Source: an uncultured Tissierellia bacterium | GTDB taxonomy: Bacteria; Bacillota; Clostridia; Tissierellales; Peptoniphilaceae | DNA: 41,775 bases | Direction: 5' to 3' | NCBI GenBank assembly: GCA_937923265.1 | Contig: CALAJY010000037.1 | Span: 1-41,775 of the forward strand | Shown: positions 31,057 to 40,443 of the stretch, piece by piece | How positions within the stretch are numbered: position 1 is the first letter of the stretch | How the letters are laid out: each line of letters begins with the position of its first letter | The notes under the pieces: generated by a model | The model's input: the letters and a program-made list of their open reading frames with translations, nothing else | Told to the model about the DNA's origin: nothing | Database searches by the model: none | Position numbers and translations under genes: made by a program

Positions 31057-32094
31057 ATGTTAGAGGAGTTGAACAAACTTTATCAGCAAGCATTACAACG
31101 CATTGCGGAAGCGGACTCGGAAGAGACCTTGGAGGAGATTCGCTTAGAATATTTGGGGAAAAAGGGAACGCTCACGGGCATCCTAAAGGGTTTAGGAAAG
31201 CTGGATCCGAAGGAGAGAAAGGAAGTCGGGCAAAGGGCCAACGAGAAAAAGCAAGACCTGCATCAGGCTCTGCGGGAAAAGAGGGAAGCGATTATCGATC
31301 AAACCTCCGTTGTGGACCGTCCCTTAGACCTGAGCCGGCCTGGAATCCTGCCGAAAAGCGGCGGCCTGCATCCCATTACGCAGATGATGTATGATCTAAA
31401 CGATGCGTTTCTCTCCCTGGGCTTTGAAATCTTTTCGGAGGATGATATTTCCAGTGAGCTTTATGCGTTCGATAATCTGAACTTTCCCCCGAATCATCCG
31501 GCCCGGGAGACCATGGATACCTATTGGCTGGAGGGAACGGAGCAGGAAAAGGCAGAGAAACGCCTGGCTCTTCGGCCCCATCTGACGGGAGCGTCGGTCC
31601 GTTATTTAAAAAAGCACGGCGCGCCCGCTCGCTTTGTGTATCCCGGTAGGGTCTATCGAAACGAAACCACGGATGCGAGACACGAGAGAGCCTTCTTTCA
31701 ATATGAAGCCCTGATTGTGGATAAGGATTTTTCCTTTGCCTCCGGCCAGCTTTTAATCGACACCATCCTGGAAAAGGTCTTTGGTCATCCGGTAAAGACC
31801 CGGATGAGAGCCGGCTTCTTTCCCTTTGTGGAACCGGGCTTTGAGATCGATATGGAGTGCCAGGTCTGTGGCGGAAAGGGGTGTCGGGTATGTAACCAGG
31901 TGGGCTGGATTGAGGTCATGCCCGGAGGATCCCCCCATCCCCATGTTCTGGAAGCAGCGGGCCTGGATCCCAAGGTCTGGTCGGGCTTTTACATCAATAT
32001 CGGACTGGACCGTCTCGTGATGATGCGCTATGGGGTGGATGACGTTCGCCTCTTCCACAGTGCGGATCTACGCTTTTTGAACCAGTTCCATTAA
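31057..32094 (+). CDS. pheS: Phenylalanyl-tRNA synthetase alpha subunit, divergent type
   Basis: The 345-residue protein has an N-terminal coiled coil (1-90) and the class II catalytic core: GGLHPITQMMYDLNDAFLSLGFEI, RVYRNETTDARHERAFFQYEALIVDK (motif 2) and GLDRLVMMRYGVDDVR (motif 3). Two features differ from the common form. The THTSP-like phenylalanine loop reads RPHLTGASVR, and a four-cysteine knuckle C-x2-C-x4-C-x2-C (MECQVCGGKGCRVCNQVGW) precedes MPGGSPHPHVL where most have LGCGMVHPNVL. The ATG at 31057 has GAGG 5 bases upstream; the in-frame ATG at 30997 lies in the preceding gene. pheT follows. Confidence 0.95.
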   Translation: MLEELNKLYQQALQRIAEADSEETLEEIRLEYLGKKGTLTGILKGLGKLDPKERKEVGQRANEKKQDLHQALREKREAIIDQTSVVDRPLDLSRPGILPKSGGLHPITQMMYDLNDAFLSLGFEIFSEDDISSELYAFDNLNFPPNHPARETMDTYWLEGTEQEKAEKRLALRPHLTGASVRYLKKHGAPARFVYPGRVYRNETTDARHERAFFQYEALIVDKDFSFASGQLLIDTILEKVFGHPVKTRMRAGFFPFVEPGFEIDMECQVCGGKGCRVCNQVGWIEVMPGGSPHPHVLEAAGLDPKVWSGFYINIGLDRLVMMRYGVDDVRLFHSADLRFLNQFH

Positions 32095-32104
32095 GGAGGC
32101 AAAG

Positions 32105-34525
32105 ATGAAATTATCTTTAAATTGGATCAAAAAATATATCGATTTGCCGGCAACCCTCACCATGGACCAGCTGAGCTATGATTTGACCATGCGGACCGTG
32201 GAGGTGGAAGGCGTTATTCATCAGGAAGACCAGTATCGGCACATGGTCTGTGGAAAAATTCTTTCCATCCAGGCGCATCCCGATGCGGACCGTCTTCGCA
32301 TTCTGCAGCTGGATGTGGGCAAGCGGAATGTGCAGATTGTCTGTGGGGGAAAGAACTTGGAAGAGGGTCATCTGGTAGCCCTGGCTTTGCCGGGAGCTCG
32401 TGTGCTCTGGCATGGGCAGGGAGAGGAGCAAGTCATTGAGGCCTCCCAATTGCGGGGCGTTGATTCCTATGGCATGGTCTGTGGGGCCTCGGAGATCGGA
32501 CTCGGCGATTTGTTCCCCGCCAAGGACCACGAGATTTTGGACCTCACCGAAAAAGGATTCTCTGCTCAGGCGGGGGAAGCCCTCTCCAAGGTGTTGGGTT
32601 TGGACGATACCATTCTTGAAATTGATAACAAATCCCTGACCAACCGCCCGGATCTGTGGGGACACTATGGAATTGCTCGCGAGCTCTCTGCCATCTACCA
32701 CCTACCCCTAAAGACCTTGCCGGGACAGGATGTCAAGAAAAGCGGAAAGGCCTATCCCCTACAGGTGAATGACGACCGCTGCCGCCGGTTCATGGCCTTG
32801 GAATATAGGAATCTGGATTCCCGTCCCTCTCCCTTTTGGATGCAGAGGGCCCTGCAAAACGTGGATGTTCGGCCCATTAACGCCATTGTTGACATCACAA
32901 ATTTTGCGATGATGACCACCGGTCAGCCCAGTCACGCCTATGACGCCAAGCAGGTGGGGGACTGCATGATTGTCCGGGCCGCAAAGGAGGGTGAGCAGTT
33001 AACCCTGCTGGATGAGTCCGAGTGCCGTTTGAGCCCCGCCGACCTCGTCGTTGCGAATCAGGAAGAGGCGATGGGATTGGCCGGCTGTATGGGGGGAGCG
33101 AAGGATTCCATTCTTCCCGACACCGAGGAAGTGGTTTTTGAAATCGGTAATTTTGATGCCGCCATGATCCGAAAGACGGCACAGAAGTTTACCATTCACA
33201 CCGAAGCCTCCATGCGCTTTGAAAAGGGAATTGATACCCAGCGGGCAGATGGCACCCTAGCCTTTGCGAATGGCTTGTTTCACGAGATTTTCCCGGAGGT
33301 GGAAGAAGTTGCCTTTGCGGACGTTTTGAATCAGGAAACCGAAGAGAAAACCATCTCTTTGTCCATGTCTTGGCTCATGCGAAGACTGGGACGCGAGGTG
33401 ACGGGAGAAGAGGTCCGGGAGCTCCTAAAGGCCCTGGGCTTCCGCCTGGAACTCCAAGAAGATGGGGATGAGGTATTGGTTCATGTTCCCAGCTGGCGGT
33501 CGACAGGCGATGTTTCCCTGCCCGATGATATCCTGGAAGAAGTCGCAAGGATGATCGGCTATGAGAACTTCACGCTGAAAGCGCCGCAGGTGATCTTAAC
33601 CGCGGCGGTTTCCCAGAAGGGACCAACCCTGGATCGCAGGATTCGCGAGTACCTGGCCTTTCAATGTGGCTTCCGGGAGATTTTCACCTATCCCTGGATC
33701 AAAGACGAGATGATTGAGGCCACGGGACTGGATACCGCATCGATGCTGTCTCTCGCACAGCCACCGGCGCCGGACCAAAAATATTTACGGTCCAGTCTCA
33801 TTCCCGGCCAATTGGAGGCCATTGTGAAGAACCTGCGCTTCTTCGATGCCTTCCGCATCTTTGAGTGCACCCAGGTTTATGAGAAAGGGGAGAGCCATCC
33901 CTCGGAGGAAAGAGAGACATTGCCGGCCATGCATCGGGAATTGGCGGGGTCGATCGTTTCTACCGATCCCGTCGAAGCTTTTTACCAGATGAAGGGCGTT
34001 CTGGAGCAATTGGGCCAGGCGACCCAGTCGGGGACCTTGGACTTTTCCCAAGAAGAGAAACCGAGCTGGGCAGATTCCAATGCTTGGGTAAATATCTGTT
34101 GGGACGGGCAGCGGATTGGATCCATGGGCCTCCTCTCCAACCGCTGCAAACATCAGGCGGATTTGAAATTCCATGACGCCTGCGTGTTCCAGCTTGATTG
34201 CGACCGTTTACAGGCCAATGACTCTCGAACCAACCATTTCACCCATCTTCCCCAGTACCCTCATGTCTTCCAGGACCTATCCGTTCTGTTGCCGGAGGAG
34301 AGCCGGTGGGATACGGTGAGAGAAGCGGTGGCTCCCATGGTGGAGTCGGTTGCTTTTGTGGACGAGTATCGGGGAGAGCAGATTCCTGAGGGCTTCAAGT
34401 CCCTGACCCTGCGGGTGGAATTAGCTTCCCGGGAAGGAACCTTGACCAATAAGGAGATTGAAGCACGGATGCAGAAGGTCCGTCAGGCTCTTGAACAGGT
34501 CGGAGCGGGGATTCGGACCAAGTAA
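32105..34525 (+). CDS. pheT: Phenylalanyl-tRNA synthetase beta subunit
   Basis: This 806-residue subunit of the alpha2-beta2 synthetase has normal length and order. It has an N-terminal tRNA-binding EMAP/OB domain (about 40-150, with KILSIQAHPDADRLRILQLDVG), B3/B4 editing domain, B5 domain, a catalytic-like core with IREYLAFQCGFREIFTYPWI, and a C-terminal FDX-ACB domain starting near 710 (FTHLPQYPHVFQDLSVLLPE). AAGGAGG lies before the ATG, 10 bases after pheS. It is needed for assembly and for editing Tyr-tRNA-Phe. Confidence 0.96.
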   Translation: MKLSLNWIKKYIDLPATLTMDQLSYDLTMRTVEVEGVIHQEDQYRHMVCGKILSIQAHPDADRLRILQLDVGKRNVQIVCGGKNLEEGHLVALALPGARVLWHGQGEEQVIEASQLRGVDSYGMVCGASEIGLGDLFPAKDHEILDLTEKGFSAQAGEALSKVLGLDDTILEIDNKSLTNRPDLWGHYGIARELSAIYHLPLKTLPGQDVKKSGKAYPLQVNDDRCRRFMALEYRNLDSRPSPFWMQRALQNVDVRPINAIVDITNFAMMTTGQPSHAYDAKQVGDCMIVRAAKEGEQLTLLDESECRLSPADLVVANQEEAMGLAGCMGGAKDSILPDTEEVVFEIGNFDAAMIRKTAQKFTIHTEASMRFEKGIDTQRADGTLAFANGLFHEIFPEVEEVAFADVLNQETEEKTISLSMSWLMRRLGREVTGEEVRELLKALGFRLELQEDGDEVLVHVPSWRSTGDVSLPDDILEEVARMIGYENFTLKAPQVILTAAVSQKGPTLDRRIREYLAFQCGFREIFTYPWIKDEMIEATGLDTASMLSLAQPPAPDQKYLRSSLIPGQLEAIVKNLRFFDAFRIFECTQVYEKGESHPSEERETLPAMHRELAGSIVSTDPVEAFYQMKGVLEQLGQATQSGTLDFSQEEKPSWADSNAWVNICWDGQRIGSMGLLSNRCKHQADLKFHDACVFQLDCDRLQANDSRTNHFTHLPQYPHVFQDLSVLLPEESRWDTVREAVAPMVESVAFVDEYRGEQIPEGFKSLTLRVELASREGTLTNKEIEARMQKVRQALEQVGAGIRTK

Positions 34526-34559
34526 GAGCAGAAGGCGCTTCCGAAAGAGAGGACGAATC

Positions 34560-34991
34560 ATGGCAGAAGTGAACAAGTTAAAAGTCAATATCGGTGGAAA
34601 TGATTATGTTCTGGTCAGTGAACGTCCCGCAGAAGAAATGAAACAGGTCGCTGACTACGTGGAGCAGCGGGTGAAGGAATCGGGCTCGAAAAACAGAAGG
34701 TTCAATCGGACCATGCAGGCAACGCTGGCCTGTGTAAACATGGCGGACGAGCTTTTTACCAGTAAGGCCGAGAGAAGATCCATGTCCGAGGCCCTGGAAG
34801 AGGGCAGGGACCGGATCTCCCGGTTGGAAGAGGAACTCGACACGTTAAAGGAGGAAGCCCGGCGAAGTCGCCAGTCGAACGCGGATTTACATGAGGACCT
34901 AAAGGTCCTCCACGAAAACCTGAGCCAATCCGAAGAAAAGCTGCTGGATCTTGCCAAGCAGTTTCAAGAATATCAGAGGACCCATAAGTAA
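34560..34991 (+). CDS. zapA: Cell division protein ZapA-like
   Basis: The 143-residue protein has the ZapA head (1-60: NKLKVNIGGNDYVLVSERPAEEMKQVADYVEQRV), then a helix with TMQATLACVNMADELF and a long coiled coil (about 75-143, rich in Glu, Leu, Arg). ZapA binds FtsZ and bundles filaments at the division site. The coiled coil is longer than in short ZapA forms of about 90-110 residues. The ATG at 34560 has AGAGGA 6 bases upstream. Its stop TAA overlaps the start of the U32 gene by one base (TAATG), so the two are translated together. Confidence 0.92.
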   Translation: MAEVNKLKVNIGGNDYVLVSERPAEEMKQVADYVEQRVKESGSKNRRFNRTMQATLACVNMADELFTSKAERRSMSEALEEGRDRISRLEEELDTLKEEARRSRQSNADLHEDLKVLHENLSQSEEKLLDLAKQFQEYQRTHK

Positions 34992-37357
34992 TGCGAAAGC
35001 CTTGTAAAGCAGAAATTTTAGCACCGGTGGGGAATCGGCAGATGTTTGATGCCGCCCTCCTCGCCAAGGCGGATGCGGTATACCTGGCTGCCAAGGATTT
35101 TGGGGCGAGGGCCTTTGCGGAAAATTTTTCACAGCAGGACCTGGAGCAACTCATCCTGGACGCCCACGGAGCGGGGATGAAGGTCTATGTCACCATGAAC
35201 ACCCTGATGAAGGAAGAGGAACTGGACCAGGCCTTGGACCAGGCCTACCGGCTTGCGGAGGTTGGGGTGGATGCCCTGCTGGTTCAGGATCTCGGCTTTT
35301 TTTATCTCTTGCAAAAACTTCTTCCCATGCTCCCGTTGCACGCTTCCACGCAACTCTCCGTGACCAATTTATGGGGCGTCCGGGAGATGGAAAAGCTGGG
35401 CTTTCAAAGGGTGGTTTTGGGAAGAGAAACGACCGTGGACGAACTGAAGGAGATTGCGGCTCACACGGATGTGGAGCTTGAGCTCTTTGTGCATGGGTCT
35501 CTCTGTGTGTCCGTCTCCGGTCAATGTCTCATGAGTTCCTTTGCCGGGGGAAGGAGCGGAAATCGGGGGCGCTGTGCCCAGCCCTGTCGTAAAACCTATC
35601 GCATGCTGACGGAGCAGGGGAAGGTCCTTTCAGAGAATGCTCCTCTTCTATCGCCCCGGGACCTGTGCACCATCGATCATATGGAAGAACTCCTTCAGAC
35701 GGGAGTCCGTTCCCTGAAAATCGAGGGTCGCATGAAAAAGCCGGAGTATGTCTATCAGACGGTCTGCTGCTATCGGGCGGTGCGTGACTACTACTGGGAA
35801 AATCTCTACGGGGAGAAGGAGCATCCGAAGGAGATGCCGGCATCGAGCGAGATCCAGGCGATGAAGCTCATGACAAATCGTCCCTTTACGGAAGGCCTAC
35901 TTTTTCATGACTTTGGGGCAGACTACCATTTTGGGAAGGAGGAGTCAACGGGCCAATATCTCGGTCGAATCTCCCGTCACGGCAGGCAGATTCTCCTAAA
36001 GACTCTCCATGCTTTGCAGAAGGGAGACAGTCTTCGTCTGCCCGGAAAAAATAAGTTTCTCATCACTTTAACGGCATCTTTCCCCGCGGGTCACTCCATG
36101 GATTTATCCGAGTATACCGACCTGGCGGAGGGAGCGGCCGTTTATCGGGTTTATACACCGGGTCCACGACTGGCTCTGGAAGAGGCTGAGAAAATCATGT
36201 CCAGGGGGCGGGAGGGACTCGATATGCGTGTGAAGTTGGTCCCCGGTCATGCGGCGGAGCTTTCCCTGAGGCGTGCCTCGCATCCCAATGCGGTTCGCGT
36301 GCAAGGAGGGCCGGTCCAGGAGGCGCAGAATACTCCTTTGGAGGAAAGCCGAGTGCGACGAGCCCTGGGAAAGCTGGGAAACACGCCTTTTTACCTGAAG
36401 AATTTTGAGCTGGAGCAGGAAGGACAGGTATTTCTTCCGATCTCCGAACTTAATCGGCTCAGGCGGGAGGGCGTGCGAAAAGTGCTCAGCCCTCCGTGGA
36501 CGGAGCTCCTGCCCAATGAGAACGAGTACCAGGAAGAGAAAGAGCGACTGTTGGAACAATGCCTACAGGAAGGAAGGGAAAGACCGGTCCTCCCGGGAAA
36601 ACCCTCGCTCTCCGTCATGATCGATGACGGGGAGGCGCTTCCCCGGGAAACCGTGGACCGCCTTTATCTCTCCCAACTGGATTCCTTTTCGAAGGCCGAT
36701 GTGCAAGAGGGCTTCCCTCAAAAGTATTGGAAGGTGCCTCCTCTCATGGAAGCGGGGGAGGGAAAAATTTATCAGGAGAAATTGCAGGTCTTGGCGAGAG
36801 AGGACCACCTTCCCACAGGCTATTATTGCCATAGCTTCAATGAGTGGGGCTGGATTCGCACCCTGCCGGAAGAACTGCAAAGGCCGGTGGTGTTCGGAAT
36901 CGGCTTCAATCTGTTCAACACCTTCGCCTTTCAACTGCTCTGGGAAAGAAGACGGGAGTTCCACTTGGAACGAATGGTTTTGTCTCCGGAAGTCTCCCGC
37001 AGGGAGATGAATCCCGTCTGCCTTGCCAGATATCCCGTGGAAGTCTTCGTCTACGGCCGCTTGGACGGCATGATCTGTCGCTATTGCCCGGTTTCTCCGT
37101 GGAAGGGCTGTGAGGATTCCAGGAATTGTTGCGACTGTCCCTTCCGAAAGGGGATGGTTTTGGAAGACGCCTTTGGGAAACGGAGTTTTTATCGAGAAGA
37201 TGGAGTGACCCATATCCTACTACCGGAGGTCATCGACGTACGGGATAAACAGGAGGAGTTACAGAACATGGGGGTATGTTCCTTCCTGTGGGTAATCCAT
37301 CCGGGAGACTGGGAGCATCCCCGAACTCAGGGCCATTGGAAGCAGGGAATTGAGTAG
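34991..37357 (+). CDS. U32 family peptidase (RlhA/YdcP-like, with DUF3656)
   Basis: The 788-residue protein has the U32 core (AEILAPVGNRQMFDAAL-KADAVYLA, ASTQLSVTNLWG) and the family signature ELFVHGSLCVSVSGQCLMS. The SFAGGRSGNRGRCAQPCRKTY cysteine cluster and SLKIEGRMKKPEYVY are also intact. A DUF3656-like insert follows and then a C-terminal part with C-R-Y-C-P and further cysteines in the last 100 residues. In E. coli RlhA of this family hydroxylates 23S rRNA C2501, and related U32 proteins need a cysteine-bound cluster. True protease activity is doubtful. It sits between zapA and mutS2. Confidence 0.92.
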   Translation: MRKPCKAEILAPVGNRQMFDAALLAKADAVYLAAKDFGARAFAENFSQQDLEQLILDAHGAGMKVYVTMNTLMKEEELDQALDQAYRLAEVGVDALLVQDLGFFYLLQKLLPMLPLHASTQLSVTNLWGVREMEKLGFQRVVLGRETTVDELKEIAAHTDVELELFVHGSLCVSVSGQCLMSSFAGGRSGNRGRCAQPCRKTYRMLTEQGKVLSENAPLLSPRDLCTIDHMEELLQTGVRSLKIEGRMKKPEYVYQTVCCYRAVRDYYWENLYGEKEHPKEMPASSEIQAMKLMTNRPFTEGLLFHDFGADYHFGKEESTGQYLGRISRHGRQILLKTLHALQKGDSLRLPGKNKFLITLTASFPAGHSMDLSEYTDLAEGAAVYRVYTPGPRLALEEAEKIMSRGREGLDMRVKLVPGHAAELSLRRASHPNAVRVQGGPVQEAQNTPLEESRVRRALGKLGNTPFYLKNFELEQEGQVFLPISELNRLRREGVRKVLSPPWTELLPNENEYQEEKERLLEQCLQEGRERPVLPGKPSLSVMIDDGEALPRETVDRLYLSQLDSFSKADVQEGFPQKYWKVPPLMEAGEGKIYQEKLQVLAREDHLPTGYYCHSFNEWGWIRTLPEELQRPVVFGIGFNLFNTFAFQLLWERRREFHLERMVLSPEVSRREMNPVCLARYPVEVFVYGRLDGMICRYCPVSPWKGCEDSRNCCDCPFRKGMVLEDAFGKRSFYREDGVTHILLPEVIDVRDKQEELQNMGVCSFLWVIHPGDWEHPRTQGHWKQGIE

Positions 37358-37372
37358 AAAGGAAGGAAGAGG

Positions 37373-39718
37373 ATGGACCAGAAATTGTTGGAAACGCTGG
37401 AATTTCCGAAAATCATTGAAGAGTTAGCCAAGCGGGCCCAATCCTCCTTGGGGAAGGAGCGCTGCCGGGAACTGAAGCCGGCGGTTCATCTCCAAGAGAT
37501 CGAAGACAGTCAGGAAGAGACGGAGCAAGCCCTCCGTTGCATTTTGGAATGGGGAAATCCTCCCCTTTTTGGAATTTATCCTCTGAAACAAGCGGTTCAT
37601 CGAGCGAAGCTCGGCGGCGTTTTAACGATGGAGCAATTGCTGGAAATTTCGGAAAGCTTGCGGGTGTCTCGGGCGTTGATTCAGTATGTTGCGGAAGCCG
37701 AAGAGGGAGACTTTGTGGACCGCATGCGGCAGCTTTTCACCCAAAAGGGCTTGGAAGAGGAGATCAGCCGGTCCATCCTATCCGCGGAAGAGATGGCGGA
37801 TACGGCCTCGCACACTCTTTTCCAGATTCGAAGAACCATCAAACAGAAACAGGACCGAATCAAAGACCTGTTAAACCATATCATGATGGGGCATGCGCAA
37901 GCCGGTCATCTGCGGGAAAATCTCATAACCATCCGGCAGGGCCGGTTCGTCCTACCGGTGAAGGCGGAATACAAGAATGCGGTCAGAGGCATTGTCCATG
38001 ATCAGAGTGGGAGCGGAGCAACGCTCTTTATTGAGCCTCTTGCGGTGGTCAATCTCAATAATGAGATCCGGCAGTTGGAGGTAGAGGAACAGGAAGAAAT
38101 TCAACGAATTCTTGCCGACCTGTCTCAGGAGGTGGGAACCTATGCGGAGGAACTTTCTCTCAACGAAGAGGCCCTGGTTTCCCTGGACTTTGCCTTTGCC
38201 AAGGCCAGGTATTCTCTGGACATCCAGGGAAGTCGCCCCGTTTTTTCGGAAGACCGTTCGGTAGATCTCCATCAGGCGCGACACCCGCTCTTAGGGAAGA
38301 ACGTCGTTCCCATTGATCTGCGACTGGGAGACGAGTTCAACACCCTGATCATCACCGGGCCCAATACGGGCGGGAAGACGGTCACCTTGAAGACCCTGGG
38401 TCTCATGGAACTGATGGGCCAGTCCGGCCTGCAGATTCCCTGTGCCTCACCTTCCAAACTCGGGGTCTTTTCCCAGATTTTTGCGGATATCGGCGATCGA
38501 CAATCCATTGAAATGTCCCTGTCCACCTTCTCCGCCTCCATGACGAATATTGTGGATATATTAAATCGCTGTGAGGAGGATTCCCTCATCCTCTTTGATG
38601 AGTTGGGAGCGGGAACCGATCCCACCGAGGGGGCGGCCCTGGCCATGGCGATTTTGCAGGATATGACCGGAAGGGGCATTCGAACCGTCGCCACCACCCA
38701 TTACTCGGAATTGAAACTCTTTGCTATTCGAGAACTCGGGGTGCAAAATGCGTCGGTGGAATTCAATGTAAAGACCCTTTCGCCCACCTATCGGTTGATG
38801 ATCGGACTTCCCGGTAGATCCAATGCCTTTGAAATCTCAAAGAGGTTGGGCCTGCCCGATTCCTATTTACAACAGGCAAGTCAGCATCTCGACAGCGAAA
38901 ATGTCCAATTCGAGGATGTTCTTTCGGATATCGAAGAAAATCGCAGGGCGGTGCAGAAGGAACGTCGAGAGATGGAACGCATGCGCAGCAACTACGAGAA
39001 GAAGCTGCAGGAGATGAAAAAGCAGCTGGAGAATGCTGAGACGAATTACCAGCGACAAAGAGAAAAGGTGGAGCAGGAGGCTCAGCAGATTGTCTGGGAG
39101 GCCCGTGAGACGGCCAAGAAGATGATCCGGGAGGCCAAGCAGGCGAAGGCGGGGGACCGTCCCTCCCTGGACCGGGCCCTGAATTCCATTCATGAACAGA
39201 GCAAGGGCTTCGACCGGCGGGTGGAAGCTCGGCCCCAAAAGAGGCCGCATCGTCCCGGGCCCAAAAACTTAAAGACGGGGGAAAGTGTCCGCATACTCAG
39301 CCTGAACCAGGAAGGTGTGATTGTTCAAGGCCCGGATAAGAATGGCGATGTCCTGGTGCAGATGGGAATTCTGAAGGTCAATTCCAATGTGAAGGATCTG
39401 GTGCGTGTCGCGGAAAAGGAAGAAGAAGGACAGAAATCCACGACAGCTCCCCTGCATCTGCAAAAAGTGGAAGAGGTCAAAACCGAACTCGATCTTCGGG
39501 GAGAGCGCTTTGAAGCCGCGATGGATTTGGTGGATAAATATTTGGACGATGCGGTTTTGGCGGGGCTTTCCCAGGTCCGGCTCATTCACGGAAAGGGCAC
39601 GGGAGCGCTGCGAAAGGGAATTCATGACCGCCTAAAGAAGGACCGTCGGGTTCATCATTATGAGCTCGCCTCTCTCAAAGAGGGAGGAGCGGGAGTGACC
39701 GTTGTTCAATTGCAATAG
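37373..39718 (+). CDS. mutS2: MutS2 endonuclease / ribosome-rescue ATPase
   Basis: The 781-residue protein lacks the mismatch-recognition domain of MutS. It has a lever/clamp helical region (1-310), an ABC-type ATPase with Walker A ITGPNTGGKTVTLKTLG (about 328-344) and Walker B SLILFDELGAGTDPTEGAALA. A long coiled coil (520-620) and a KOW-like segment follow, then a C-terminal Smr domain with LDLRGERFEAAM and the HGKGTGALR motif. MutS2 in Firmicutes acts against recombination and, in Bacillus, splits collided ribosomes. GGAAGGAAGAGG lies before the ATG. Confidence 0.96.
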   Translation: MDQKLLETLEFPKIIEELAKRAQSSLGKERCRELKPAVHLQEIEDSQEETEQALRCILEWGNPPLFGIYPLKQAVHRAKLGGVLTMEQLLEISESLRVSRALIQYVAEAEEGDFVDRMRQLFTQKGLEEEISRSILSAEEMADTASHTLFQIRRTIKQKQDRIKDLLNHIMMGHAQAGHLRENLITIRQGRFVLPVKAEYKNAVRGIVHDQSGSGATLFIEPLAVVNLNNEIRQLEVEEQEEIQRILADLSQEVGTYAEELSLNEEALVSLDFAFAKARYSLDIQGSRPVFSEDRSVDLHQARHPLLGKNVVPIDLRLGDEFNTLIITGPNTGGKTVTLKTLGLMELMGQSGLQIPCASPSKLGVFSQIFADIGDRQSIEMSLSTFSASMTNIVDILNRCEEDSLILFDELGAGTDPTEGAALAMAILQDMTGRGIRTVATTHYSELKLFAIRELGVQNASVEFNVKTLSPTYRLMIGLPGRSNAFEISKRLGLPDSYLQQASQHLDSENVQFEDVLSDIEENRRAVQKERREMERMRSNYEKKLQEMKKQLENAETNYQRQREKVEQEAQQIVWEARETAKKMIREAKQAKAGDRPSLDRALNSIHEQSKGFDRRVEARPQKRPHRPGPKNLKTGESVRILSLNQEGVIVQGPDKNGDVLVQMGILKVNSNVKDLVRVAEKEEEGQKSTTAPLHLQKVEEVKTELDLRGERFEAAMDLVDKYLDDAVLAGLSQVRLIHGKGTGALRKGIHDRLKKDRRVHHYELASLKEGGAGVTVVQLQ

Positions 39719-39726
39719 GAGGAAAT

Positions 39727-40434
39727 ATGAAAGATTTACAGATTATTCTAAGACAGGCCCTGGACCGAGCGAAGTCGCTTTTTCCATCGTTTCTGGTCCT
39801 TCTTGTCGCGTTTCTCGTCTACGGCCTCCTTCATTATCTCTTTGACCGGCTCATGCTTTTCTTGGGGGTAAACGGGAATGTGGGAATTGGTCTGCTGAAG
39901 TGGCTTCTGGACCTGGGAATTCTTTCCCACCTGGCGGGGTTGCTGGCGCATCTTTTCCAGAGAGGAACCCTGTCATGGGACCGGCTCCTGGCAGGAGACT
40001 TTTCGTTCTTTGCCCCCATGAGCCAGGTTTACTTTTGGCTCTACCTGATTGAATATGCTTTTTTTCAGCTCCTTGCTCCCAATTTACCGGGAAGGATCAC
40101 CCTCTTGCTACTTGCCCTGTGGCAAACCTTCACGGCACCCGCCTTTGAATCGGTATATTTAGCCGGCGAGTCGGGGCAAAGTTTTCTACCTGCCCTGCTC
40201 GCTCTTTGGAGGGCAAATCCGCTTCCCATGACCCTCTTTTCCCTGGTTGGCTTTGCCATCTATTATGGAGTCCTTTCGGTCAGCTATTCCTGGCTCTTCC
40301 AACCGGAACCGCTGTCCCTGCTTCTCATCGCCCTACTCTCCGTCTTTTACTACCTAACCAAGGGCATCCTTTTTCAGATCTTAAATTTCACAAATCCCCG
40401 TTCTCGCGAATTTCGGCAGAGAATGAAACGATAG
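39727..40434 (+). CDS. Multi-pass membrane protein, function unknown
   Basis: The 235-residue protein has about six hydrophobic segments (roughly 15-43, 48-75, 98-116, 120-143, 161-187 and 193-220) and a basic C-terminal end. Short soluble loops leave no room for a catalytic domain. It resembles uncharacterised Firmicute integral membrane proteins in outline, but I recognise no family motif. AGGAGG lies 5 bases before the ATG, and it is spaced 8 bases after mutS2 and 9 bases before the TPR gene, so it is part of the same transcript. Confidence 0.75.
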   Translation: MKDLQIILRQALDRAKSLFPSFLVLLVAFLVYGLLHYLFDRLMLFLGVNGNVGIGLLKWLLDLGILSHLAGLLAHLFQRGTLSWDRLLAGDFSFFAPMSQVYFWLYLIEYAFFQLLAPNLPGRITLLLLALWQTFTAPAFESVYLAGESGQSFLPALLALWRANPLPMTLFSLVGFAIYYGVLSVSYSWLFQPEPLSLLLIALLSVFYYLTKGILFQILNFTNPRSREFRQRMKR

Positions 40435-40443
40435 GAGGCAACG

